A stretch of 64,000 bases of DNA from Corella eumyota (lineage: Eukaryota; Chordata; Ascidiacea; Phlebobranchia; Corellidae). Positions 52,701-62,781 of the stretch are shown piece by piece. The stretch is from the NCBI GenBank assembly GCA_963082875.1, contig OY720097.1, positions 18,174,501 through 18,238,500 on the forward strand, given 5' to 3'. Every line of letters begins with the position of its first letter. Position 1 is the first letter of the stretch. Under the pieces are notes generated by a model that saw nothing but the letters and a program-made list of their open reading frames with translations, was not told the DNA's origin and searched no databases. The translations under genes and the position numbers were made by a program.

Positions 52701-53607
52701 CCTAAAATAAATGGGCAATATTAAAATGCAATTTTTTTTACAAAACCGATATAGTTGCACTTCAGTTGCCATTTAAACTAACATTTTAAATATACCACAA
52801 AAATACCTAAAAATTTTGATATATTTAAAAATATATATATATATTTAACAAATATAGGCATTTAACAATTTTAAACTAACAAAAAAACAATGTCAGTTAA
52901 ATAAAAACTCACTTTTTTGTTGACAAATATATCCAGGATAACTTGCATCTGGCCAATCCACCCAACCTCCAATTAAGTTTGTAATACCTCCAATTGTATC
53001 CAGTGATCTTATTCGAAGATAACCTGGATTATTATCAGGATTTGGACCATACCAATTTTCATACCCAGTACTATTACCAGGTTGGGGTACCGGTGTTCCA
53101 TCAACCCAGTTCCAGTTATAAGATGTGTACACATCACCACTTTTGGTCACAGTCCCACTTGCACCAATCCAGTAACCAATCGCATTTATATTACCAACAT
53201 CATCTATTGAGTCCTGAGCTGCACTTTCCCATTCCCATAGTTGTTGCTCAACAATTTGTTGAGTTGCTGAATCCTTAATCATTACCAAGTTTCCTCCATT
53301 ATTTTGACATTTTTGTTCAGCTTGAGAATAAGTTAAAGACAAAGAAGAGTCATTGTAAAAACTGATGATGTGGTCATTGTAAATAATCACTGCATTTGCA
53401 TCTTTATAAATACAAAAATTTTAACAAAATGTGCACAGAAAAATAAATAATATAGATTAAACAAAATCTACCAACACATTTATTAAGTTAAAAAAATCCA
53501 AATATTTAAACTAAAAATAGTTAATCAAAAAACATACCTTGAAGTTTACTTTCATAGAAAAAATAAAAAAACACAAATAAAGTTAAGGCAACTTTACAAT
53601 TCTTCAT
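45279..53607 (-). CDS. Receptor protein tyrosine phosphatase with C-type-lectin-like and EGF ectodomain (gene A)
   Basis: Single-pass receptor phosphatase, rebuilt as 30 exons of about 4244 nt. Exons: 53607-53538 (signal peptide), 53401-52913, 52351-52244, 51971-51501, 51328-51221, 50994-50878, 50667-50560, 50431-50324, 50254-50147, 50060-49948, 49882-49670, 49574-49392, 49245-49117, 49029-48939 (membrane), 48749-48718, 48655-48498, 48410-48308, 48233-48175, 48027-47899, 47782-47645, 47546-47398, 47142-47007, 46934-46834, 46779-46667, 46497-46421, 46357-46223, 46070-45930, 45819-45686, 45604-45469, 45365-45279. All introns are GT-AG. Domain order is lectin, EGF, lectin, six EGF, lectin, EGF, membrane helix, PTP D1, PTP D2. 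Every phase matches except exon 50060-49948, which has one base fewer than its gene B counterpart and so a frameshift. The full protein would be about 1414 residues. I know no described family with this order. Confidence 0.88.
46834..48410 (-). other. Gene A PTP domain 1 (catalytic motifs present)
   Basis: Part of gene A. In order: [17 protein letters not shown] (pTyr-recognition region, with Val where the family has Tyr in KNRY), [47 protein letters not shown] (general-acid WPD loop), [18 protein letters not shown] (P-loop Cys and Arg) and QTKDQY (Q loop). The catalytic set is complete apart from the KNRY tyrosine, so activity is likely but substrate binding may differ. Confidence 0.88.
47231..47324 (-). 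mobile_element. tRNA-derived SINE in a gene A intron
   Basis: Lies in the intron between exons 47546-47398 and 47142-47007. On the minus strand it starts GGCAGGGTAGTGTAGTGGT (A-box-like), then AAGAACACTTGCTACATC, and ends GTAGTGCCCTTGAGTAAAG then TGCTATAAATG. The tail matches 35531-35612. A 17-bp remnant, ACTCAAGGGCGCTACAT, lies at 56781-56797 in a gene B intron. The B box is reduced, so this is an old, inactive copy. Confidence 0.55.
48939..53607 (-). other. Gene A ectodomain and membrane exons
   Basis: Part of gene A. Lectin-like domain 1 (53401-52913) has [28 protein letters not shown] and GYICQQ. Domain 2 (51971-51501) has [31 protein letters not shown] and GYICQE. Domain 3 is split over two exons (49882-49670 and 49574-49392) with [22 protein letters not shown] and [17 protein letters not shown]. 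Domains 1 and 2 keep the outer Cys pair, but LRVRSL or LRIRSL stands where C-type lectins have the inner Cys. EGF exons are mostly 108 nt, phase 1-1, with [18 protein letters not shown] and [11 protein letters not shown]. The membrane exon has [19 protein letters not shown], then WRKR as stop-transfer. All EGF and lectin exon borders are phase 1, so modules can be shuffled or skipped in frame. Confidence 0.85.
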
Positions 53608-54389
53608 TGTACAACAATAAAACAGTAATTTTTATTAAACCTAAACATGTAATAAGTATTTTGCAGTAAACAAACAAAAAACAGAAACTAATTAAAACTT
53701 AAATACCATAAAAGTTGACACAACAGTCAAGTGTTTGTAAGTGTTTAAATTTGATTAACTTAAAAATTAATTATTAACAATTTTGCTTACTTACCATGGT
53801 TGTGACAGCATATATTTATTCAATAATCAAATAAAAATATTTATATTAAGAAATATAAATTAATTTTATTAATTCCTAAACGCAAAAAATTGAATCAAAA
53901 GCAGTTTATCATGTAATATTTTTTACCAATGTATAGAACAAACAAACAAAAATAATTGGAGTTTAATACAAGGTTTTTTATTTACATAATCTGTAACTTG
54001 CACAATTTTTCCAATTAATATTTTTTTGTTGCAAAATGAATTTTATAATTTGTATAACATTAAAATTTATGTTTCAAAGAACAATAATTGATATATATTC
54101 AGTCTAACATTATTTATGAAGGCTATATAATAATAACATTATTATGCATCTGTGAATAAGATTGATCTATATTACTTATGTACAAAATATTCATTATAAA
54201 AATATAATACCAACAAAAAAGACTTATTCACAGATAATTGATAAATATTTTACAAATGCTATAATTTTTTAAATATGTAAATAATAAACTAAAACATATT
54301 TTAAATTACAAGCTTTTTTACAAACTCAATATGTAATATAAATAACAGGGAAATGAGAAAATCAAAAATATTTTATTCTATTAACTATA
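53608..54389. other. Spacer between gene A and gene B
   Basis: About 0.78 kb between the gene B stop (54390) and the gene A ATG (53607). A minus-strand segment ending CAACCATG|GTAAGTAAGC (plus near 53790-53803) looks like a leader exon donor for gene A, with an AATAAATATATG upstream. No separate gene is seen. Confidence 0.4.
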
Positions 54390-55584
54390 TTAAACGATTG
54401 AATCATTTCCCTGATCTGATTCAACAAAGTTCTGATAACAAGCAAAGGATTCAACAAACTGTATTGCTATTTGATACAAAGATTTATACTGTGCCTAAAA
54501 AAAAAATCAACAAGATTTAGTTTTATTTAAAATAATAATATAAACAGTTTTAAATTATTTTATTATTTTATTTGAAAATGTATTATTAATACTTTTAAAC
54601 TTATTCTTACCAGATTTTCCACCATTTCAGGTCTTATGTCCCTCATGTCCTTGACTGTCCTCAAAACATCAACCTTGTTCTCATTCTTTATTCGCTCAAT
54701 CAAGTTCAAAGCTCCAATAAACACCCCTGTTCGACCTGCTCCATCACTGACATATTTTGCAAAAATTAAAATATCATCTATGCAGTTTAAAATTAACATA
54801 CAAGGTTTTTAAAAAAAAATTAATTATTATACAATTTTTTTAAATATAAATTTTTTTTTTAAATTCTCAACAGCTGTCTACCTGCAATGTACAGCTATAC
54901 TGTCACCATTATTCAGAATACTTTGAACTTCAGAAATTAAGTCAAATATGACATCACAATTTGGAGGTTGCCTATCTCCCCATTTTAAAACTTGATATTG
55001 AGTTATTTCTTTCTAAAGGTAAAAATGTTTAGCAACTTTATTTTAACAATTGTATGCATATGTTAAATTATATATACCTGCATGTTATGCAAGTAAAGTT
55101 TAAACATTCTTCTTTTTATGTAGGACCCAATGCTTTCAGTTTCAATATGTTCGGTTTTATACCTTCCAAAATTCAAGTTTTGTTTTCTTAAATCTGGCCA
55201 ATATTGAACACTTTGTCCCTAAAATTATTGATAATACTGTTAATATCAACATTTTAAAACACAGCCACTTAATCTTTTATTAATATATTCTTGCCTTTAG
55301 ATTTTCATTTATTTGTGACAGCATAATAATAGTGTTTACATCATGCTGCCAAATACTGTGCCAGAAATCAACTACAGTGTCTTTAGTAGGAGTTTGAGCA
55401 GCTAAGATTGATTTTGAAGCATTATAACTCTGTAAATAATTAAAAAATATAAACAGTTATCTTTTTACTTGATTTGTTTTTTTTTTACTTGAGACTTACC
55501 TGAATAAAAAAAGCATTTTTTGCAACAACATGTAAAGCTTGAATAGGGCTTACTAAATCAAGTTTGTTAAATTCATCTTCAATT
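54390..55584 (-). other. Gene B PTP domain 2 (truncated internally)
   Basis: Part of gene B. Exon 55584-55500 corresponds to a fusion of two gene A exons (46779-46667 and 46497-46421). About 37 residues between HVVAKN and the FIQ end, including the RPEN-to-VLPYD segment, are absent and the reading frame is preserved. WPD is replaced by W-G-D ([11 protein letters not shown]). The P-loop [15 protein letters not shown] is intact. It is almost certainly not a working phosphatase; a regulatory role is inference. Confidence 0.82.
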
Positions 55585-58500
55585 CTAAACAGAAAATTAC
55601 AATTTGATTTGTGTTTAAATTAAAAGTAGGCTAATTAAATATAAATTCTTACCTCTTATCTGTTATATAAGTTTGAAAGTTTGAAACTTCAACATCTGTG
55701 TTTCCTAATACACATTCTTCAGCAATAAGTTTATAGAGAAAGATATATTGATCCTGTTTAAACACGCAAGTATATTACTTTTTTTCTTCTAAATTTAAAA
55801 GTAAGACAATATAGCCACTAAGTTTAAAAAGCTAGACTTGCCTTAGTTTGCACCATGTCAGTTTTTTGTTTTCTCATCTTAAGAACAGTCTTAAAAACAT
55901 TAACACTTTGTTTTTCTTTCATTTCTTGCATCAAACAATCAAACCCAATAAAAGTTCCAGTTCTACCCATGCCAGTACTGCAAAAAATGTGACTTAAATA
56001 ATCTTAACAAAAATATTGGCTTTTTAAAAACCAAAAAAATCAGAATATACTTGATTCACCACATAAAAATTATTAAATATTCTACCTGCAATGTACCACA
56101 ATAGGAGTTTTAGTTGTTTGTTGATTGTAAAGTTGTTGAACTTGGTTGTAAAAGCGAAAGAAACTGCTGGTTGTTAAAGGCACATCATGGTCAGGCCAGG
56201 TTATAAATTGTAACTGGGTCACATATTGTAAAACCTTGCACAAAATATTACAAATAAATAAATTTACATAGGCAAGACTAAAACAATTTATTATTAAAGT
56301 AATTTAAATATACCAAACAAAATGTATTACTTACAGATTCATACACAGCATCACCTTCAGCTTCTCGACGAATTCTAAACCTTCTTTGAATAAAAATTCC
56401 ATATGTAGATACTTGTTCAGCTTTTACTGTGATATTTCCGTATTGAACTGTTTTACCTGGGTCTGGCCAATATTTTTCACATCGTTTCTAAAAGTAAAAG
56501 GGTGATAATTATTACTTTTTGTGACATGATAAATGATAAAACTGTTGAATAAACTGAATTTATATTAAAAAAAATTAAGGCTTTAAAGATTAAGGCTTTA
56601 AAAACGTTGCAAAATAAAAATTACTTCTTCTTTTTCATATAGGTTGGCAAGCATTACAATTAAGCGACAATTATTCTCAAAAATCATCTGCCAAAAATCA
56701 TTCACAGTTCTTTGTAATGGAGATTGAGTTGCAATGTATTTCCTTGGTACATTAAAACCCTAAAAATATTTAAAAAATATACTCAAGGGCGCTACATTAA
56801 GCTATGCCTATTTTTTTTTTAAACAAGCCTATTTTTTTTTAAACAAAATGTAACACACTTACATCTACATGGCTTGCATCAATGCATTTGTTGTTTCTTA
56901 TTTTTATGTAAGAATTATCTAGTAGAAAAACAATAATATAGTAAATGTTTAATGTCTAAAAAACTAGTCAAAAAAAAGAGTAAATTTAATTGATAATTAT
57001 AGTATATAAAGCAGTTAGAAAAATTCACTATATAACACTTTATTATAAAATAATAAAATAACAAAAAAATCATAAAAAAATAAACTTACCGGGCAAACTA
57101 AAGTTATTTCTCAAATCCTGCAATTTCTACAAAATAAATTGCAAATATTAACATGAAAAAAAAAACAACTAATAGTTAACCAACAGTTAGGAGTAAAAAA
57201 TAGTTTATAATTGTAATTTACATACATTAAATTCGTTTTCAGTTTCAGATTTTTTCTCCCCAAAAAATGTCTTATATTTTTCACACATTTGGATTGAATT
57301 AATTCTAAAATCTTTGCCTGATTTCAAAAATACTTCTTGGTTGGAAAGTTCGTACGCTTGACTTCGTTTAAGTTCTAAGAAAAATTAATTTCTGATTAAC
57401 ATAAAAACGTAAAAACCTATTACCTAATCTTTATTCAAGCAAATTTTCTCACCAGGTTTTCGATCCGCACGAACTCTAAAATATAAATCATTTTAGAAAA
57501 CTTAAAAAGCCAAAATTACTAATAATATTAACTAAGCTATTTTTAATTTATTCAAAAATATAAAAGGTTATTAATAAAAATTTAACCTTTTTCTCCATAT
57601 ATAAACACCAGCCAATACAGCAATAATAAGTAGAGGAACAACAACTCCAATTATTATGTAAATAGTATTATCAGAATCTGAGTACAATATAAAATGTTTT
57701 GTTTACACTTTAAAAAAATTGGAATTTGTTTTAAATTGATTGATTTTAATATATCATAATATATAATAGTTTATTCTTAAAACTATTATTCTTAAAACTT
57801 ATTCTTAAAACTATTATTTTACCCTGATCAGCAATTTGACAAACTGCTCCATCAAATCCTTTTACACATTCACAAAAATAATGAGCTCCACTTTCATGAC
57901 ATTTTCCACCATTTTCACATTTTATTGTTTTACATAAAGCAGTTGTTGCATCTAAACATTAAAATAAATGCATTTTTAGAATACATATTCAAAAACTAAG
58001 CTGTTAACAAATGTTATTATTTAAAAATTCTATTAAATTTTCTTTTCTTAAATTAAAAAATCCATAATATTCTGAAAAATAGGCAAACTTTTACCAGATT
58101 TCTCCAATACAAAATCATATTGTTGGGTACAGGGCTCACTTATCCACTTAAAAGTATTTTCTTCTAAAGCCAAACACTCCACATCATCTGTTGTTTCATA
58201 AACTTCAACATTTTTCCAATTTTGAAAAAAATGAGTTTCTTTTCGTGATATCAAACTATTGTCAAGCCATCTCCATTCTTAAAAAAACAATACAAAACAT
58301 AACATTTTTTGGTAATTAACTGTTTAGCATTCATTTAGTGATTTGAAATTCATGCCTCTTTTTATAAAATAGTGTATGACACCAATGCTAAAACAAACAA
58401 TAGAACATTAAATCTTGTTGACATTTTTAATTAAAAAAAAACTCCGTTTTACAACAAACACAGTAGGCTATGTAATTTAAATTACCTTGATTAATTTTTC

Positions 58501-61500
58501 TTCCTCCGATCCATAGCTTTTCATTGGTAATATGTTTCTTTAAATAATTCTCTAAAGCAATTTGAGTTGTACTGTCTTTAATAATAGCCAATGCACCTCC
58601 ATAACTAGCACTTTTTATTATTGAAATATTAAATGAAGTAGGTTCACCATTACTTACAAAAACAGAATATTGCAATTCTTCAGATAGTATAAAATTTGCT
58701 AAAAAAAATACAAACATTTAACTATCCAGCAATAATAAAAACCTAAACCTGCAAATATAGTCATATATATATATCAAGAAACAAGTAACTATAATAACTT
58801 GCCTTTTTCACAATCAAGACCTGTATAGGTAGAAGTACAATCACATTGATAATATGGATTCTCGAATTTTCCAACACAACTTCCATAATTTAAACAAGGA
58901 ACAGGATCACAAGCATCTGTTAAAAACAAAAAAACATTAGACGTTACAATTTAAATTAATATGGATATTTTAAACCAATAACTTTTATCTCTGTTTTAAA
59001 ATCCTATAAAAGTATAATTTAGTTGCACTGAAATGTTGAATACCATTTTCACAATTTTCGCCGTAAAATCCAGCTGCACAAGTACAGTTAAAAGAAGTGC
59101 CAATAACATAACATAGTTCATTTTTTATACATGGCTGTGATGTACATGGGTCTACATAAAAATTTGTTTATTATTTGTACTAGAGTTACAAAACTACTTT
59201 GCTATAAAGTAATTTGTTACATGTAGCATCAATATTTAATATAGTTATAAAACAGACAGTAGGAATCAAAATTACCACTAAAGATAAAAAAAATATCTCC
59301 TTAAAAGTTACATTTTTATAATAACATCTACTATTAGTACCCACTATTTCAATGTCTGGCCTCTGTTGTTAAATACAGTTAACTTACTTATTTCTTGACA
59401 AATGTAACCATATTCTTTCTCATTGATAAGATTATCATACCAACTTCCAAGCCCATAGTAACCAGCCAATGATCTAACTCTGAGATATCCTGGATTTTGT
59501 TTTGGATTGTTTGCTTCGTATAGGTTAAACCAGTTTTGATACCCATCTCCACCAAATGTGCTGTTGTATGGTATATTAGTACCATCACTCCATGTCCAGT
59601 TATAAGGTGTTGCAGTACCACTTGCACCAACCCAGTAACCAGATTGCCAACCAAGACTATCATCAACATAAGGTTCCAATTTCCACAATTGTTCATTAAC
59701 AATTTGTTGAGTTTGTTCATCTCTTATGATTAACAATTCACCTCCAATTCTACCACATCTTTCATTAGCTTCTAGTTGATTTATTACAGCCGACTTGTTG
59801 TAGAATGTGATGGTATACCCATTCGGTTTAAATATTACAGATGGGACTTAAAAAGACAAAAGAAACAATTATTGCAGCTTTATAAACTAAAAACATTTTT
59901 TAAATATTTTCTAATATTTAGCAAACATTTACCTTCATCACAATTATTTCCATTATAGTAAGGTAAACAATTACATACATAAGTTGAACCATTAATATTA
60001 CAAGTTCCATTATTTCTGCATGGTTGTATAGTGCAGGGGTCTAAAAATTATCATAATATAAAAAAAAAACAACGAACAACAAAAAATATAAAAAAAAAAA
60101 ATATATAAAAAAATTGTTAGGTCAGTTTAGGCATTAATGTATTTAAAATCAACTAACCAAATTCACAATTATTTCCATAATAACCAGGTGGACAATCACA
60201 ATGATAAGTTGAACTAACAACAAAACAAGTTCCACTATTTTTACATGGTTGTACTGTACATGGATCTAAAACCAATATTAAAATAAAATTTTAAAACATT
60301 GTAACATAAAAATTTTCAAAATAATTTAAATTATTTTTTGTCTTTACTAAATCTACCTGAAGTACAATTTTGATCATAATAACCATCTTTACAGTCACAA
60401 TAATAAGTTGAATCGTCAATATTACAAGTTCCTGTTGCTCCATCACCTAAGCAATGGTTTATTGTGCATGGATCTAAAAATACCATTCTAATTTTACCTA
60501 GTAATTCAACAAGAATAGGCTATTAAAACTACTACCATGATATTTCAAAAAAAGATATACAGTAACTTATAGCAAAAAAATTTATATTTAAGCACAATAT
60601 ATTAATTTTTTTCACAAAAATTACACACTATTTTAATAATTTCAGGTTTATCCATAAATACATACTTAACCTTAAAGAGTAATATTTAGTATAAATAATA
60701 GTTTAAAAAATATTTAAAATTGTTACAAAATAAAATTACCTGAATTACAATCTGGATCATAATAACCATCATAGCAAGAACACTGATAACTTGAATCACT
60801 TGTTACAGTACAACTACCATTTGTTCCTGCACTTGTACATGGTTGTGTTGAACAGGGATCTAAATTATCGGTAAACAGACTCAACTTATAAAATGTAACA
60901 CGATAACATAAACTGGTTGATTATAAACTTTCTTATAAAGATTTCCTAAAGCATGAGGTTAAAAAAATATTTCAATTGCCTTACTTATTTCCTGACAAAT
61001 GTAACCAGAAGCTGTTTTAAATAATGGATTATCGTACCAACTTCCAAGCCTATATTCCTTCAACGATCTTACTCTAAGATATCCTGGATTGTCATTTGGA
61101 TTGTTGTTATTGTGGGATATATACCAGTTCTGAAAACCATTACCACCAAGTGTGCTGTTGTATGGTATATTAGTACCATCACTCCATGTCCAGTTGTATG
61201 GTGTTGCAGTACCACTTGCACCAACCCAGTAACCAGATTGATAGGTAAGACTATCATCAACATTATGTTCCCATTCCCATAATTGTTCATTAACAATTTG
61301 TTGAGTTTGTTCATCTCTTATGATCAACAATTCACCTCCATTTCTACCACATCTTTCATAAGCTTCAAGTTGATTTATTTTATCTGTTACATTGTAAAAT
61401 GTAATCCGATATCCATTAAGAGGCAAAACAGCACCTGGAACTAAAAAATTTAAAGACATATGTAAATATTAACAAAATTAGGTTAATTGGTCCATTAAAA

Positions 61501-61610
61501 CATTTATATTTAAAAATGTTAAAACAGGGCTTGCCTTGCGTTAATCCAATTTGAAAACTTCGAAAGAAAACAACAAAAATTACAACAATTTTAATATTAT
61601 TCATTGTCAT
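54390..61610 (-). CDS. Receptor protein tyrosine phosphatase with C-type-lectin-like and EGF ectodomain (gene B)
   Basis: Paralogue of gene A, rebuilt as 28 exons, 3954 nt (1317 codons), open throughout. Exons: 61610-61535 (signal peptide), 61440-60985, 60859-60740, 60473-60357, 60265-60158, 60040-59933, 59846-59388, 59151-59044, 58916-58803, 58698-58486, 58277-58095, 57951-57823, 57677-57587 (membrane), 57475-57453, 57374-57226, 57126-57090, 56918-56863, 56759-56625, 56487-56335, 56234-56086, 55977-55842, 55753-55653, 55584-55500, 55429-55295, 55218-55078, 55012-54882, 54746-54611, 54494-54390. Four introns, after exons 61535, 58803, 55842 and 55295, have GC instead of GT donors; the rest are GT-AG. 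Domain order is lectin, four EGF, lectin, two EGF, lectin, EGF, membrane, D1, D2. An own signal peptide and stop argue that A and B are separate genes. Confidence 0.88.
55653..57126 (-). other. Gene B PTP domain 1 (N-terminal part shortened)
   Basis: Part of gene B. The exon matching gene A 48410-48308 is 37 nt instead of 103, so the ERPENxxKNR pTyr-loop region is gone while the frame is kept. Remaining motifs: [38 protein letters not shown] (Gly to Asp after WPDH), [18 protein letters not shown] and QTKDQY. Catalytic Cys, Arg, WPD Asp and Q loop are intact, but the substrate loop is missing. Weakened activity or pure substrate trapping and scaffolding is plausible. Confidence 0.82.
57587..61610 (-). 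other. Gene B ectodomain and membrane exons
   Basis: Part of gene B. Lectin-like domain 1 (61440-60985) and domain 2 (59846-59388) share [20 protein letters not shown] and [17 protein letters not shown] with gene A domain 2, yet differ in the last 50 residues. Domain 3 is split like gene A, with exons of identical length (213 and 183 nt). EGF exons are 120, 117, 108, 108, 108, 114 and 129 nt, all phase 1-1. Fewer EGFs stand after lectin domain 2, and more before it, than in gene A. The membrane exon has [19 protein letters not shown], then WRKR, and is the same length (91 nt) as in gene A. As in gene A, LRVRSL replaces the inner-Cys segment of C-type lectins. Confidence 0.85.
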
Positions 61611-61914
61611 AATTTTTTCAAACTTTTACTTACATTTTAACAAAACAAATTAAAACCTATTAACGCATGTATACAGCAGAATCAAAAAGTAAACATATAA
61701 AAAAAAGGCAATAAATTTCTATAGAAATTAAAGTAATAAACAATAAATCAATTTTATTTACTGCCTAATGAGATCGAAATTAAAATTTAAGATTTGTTTG
61801 CCAAATGTAAACAGTTATTGTTACTTACTTGCATTGCTAACTCAAACAAAAATTTAATCTATTTTTTTTATATATTATTTTACAAAAGTAGCTTAAAATA
61901 TTTAAAAGTTATTT

Positions 61915-62400
61915 TAACCCACCAGATTTTCAACCATTTCAGGTCTCATGTCTCTCATGTCCTTCTCAAAACATCAACTACAAAACAAACTTGCAGATCA
62001 TTTTGTTTAATAAAATTTAGAAATATAATTTTTTTAGGTATTTTCTGTTGAAAAAACGAGACTATTTAATTACTAACACAAACAATAAAGAGAAAGTAAA
62101 ACATAAATAAAAAAATTACTTAGTTTTATGACTATGCTTATAAAATATATTGGCTATAATATAAAAAAATTTACTATATTTTAGACTTTTTATAAAAGAC
62201 CTACTTAAAAGTTGTTTGACATTACTAATTTTATTATATTTACCATAACCTACTGGTCTTTCATTTAAAATCAACAAAACTTGTTTTTGTAAAGTTGTTA
62301 AACCGGGTTGTAGAAGCAAAAAAATGCTGATTGTAAAAGGCACTTCGTGATCACGCCAGCTCTTAAATTTACATTGCAAAAAACTAAAATTTGCATACTA
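61915..62400 (-). pseudogene. Remnant of a third receptor phosphatase copy
   Basis: 61920-61980 aligns to the last D2 exon of genes A and B (CCAGATTTTCAACCATTTCA, then GGTCTCATG and TCTCATGTCCTT), missing about 7 bases inside. 62270-62390 aligns to the D1 WPD-loop exon (TTGTAAAGTTGTTAAACC, AAAAGGCACTTCGTGATCA), with many changes. The order on the minus strand (D1 then D2) is right, but the exons between are lost. The open frame 62116-62379 reads through the remnant and is not a gene. It shows the array once held at least three copies. Confidence 0.75.
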
Positions 62401-62781
62401 GGAGGCTAGGAGCGCTGTAAAAACGTCCATGTATAATTTTTAGTATTGCAAACCCACGTGTTATAAAAATATTTCCCTGTTTTAAGTTTTTTAGTATACA
62501 AAATTTATTTGTAGCTGTTTTGCGGTAAATATATTTAAATTTTTTTTATTTATCTGTTGTTAAAGTTACGACAGTGTCAAAAGTAATGTCGTAAGAAAAA
62601 CTAATCTTGCAAAGTATATATTTATTAAAATAAAATATACAAAAAATATAAGTTAAATAGCAATATAAAAAGGTAAGTTGCAATAAAATGGCAAAGGTAA
62701 GTACACAGCAATAAATAAAGTAAAATAAACCAAAATTTCAAGAGTTAATTTTTAAGATTTCTTTAATGTTATTGTTCCTTA
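62401..62781. other. Spacer beyond the third-copy remnant
   Basis: A/T-rich. On the minus strand it should contain the 3' UTR of the gene at 62782-64000; candidate AATAAA signals (plus TTTATT) lie near 62546 and 62628. Nothing else recognised. Confidence 0.45.

Noticed and set aside
53607-54390. Possibility that genes A and B are one giant gene.
   Set aside because: Each has its own signal-peptide exon, membrane helix and stop codon, with a 0.78-kb spacer.
62116-62379. 87-residue minus-strand open frame as a gene.
   Set aside because: It overlaps degraded sequence matching the phosphatase D1 exon in another frame and has no family match of its own.
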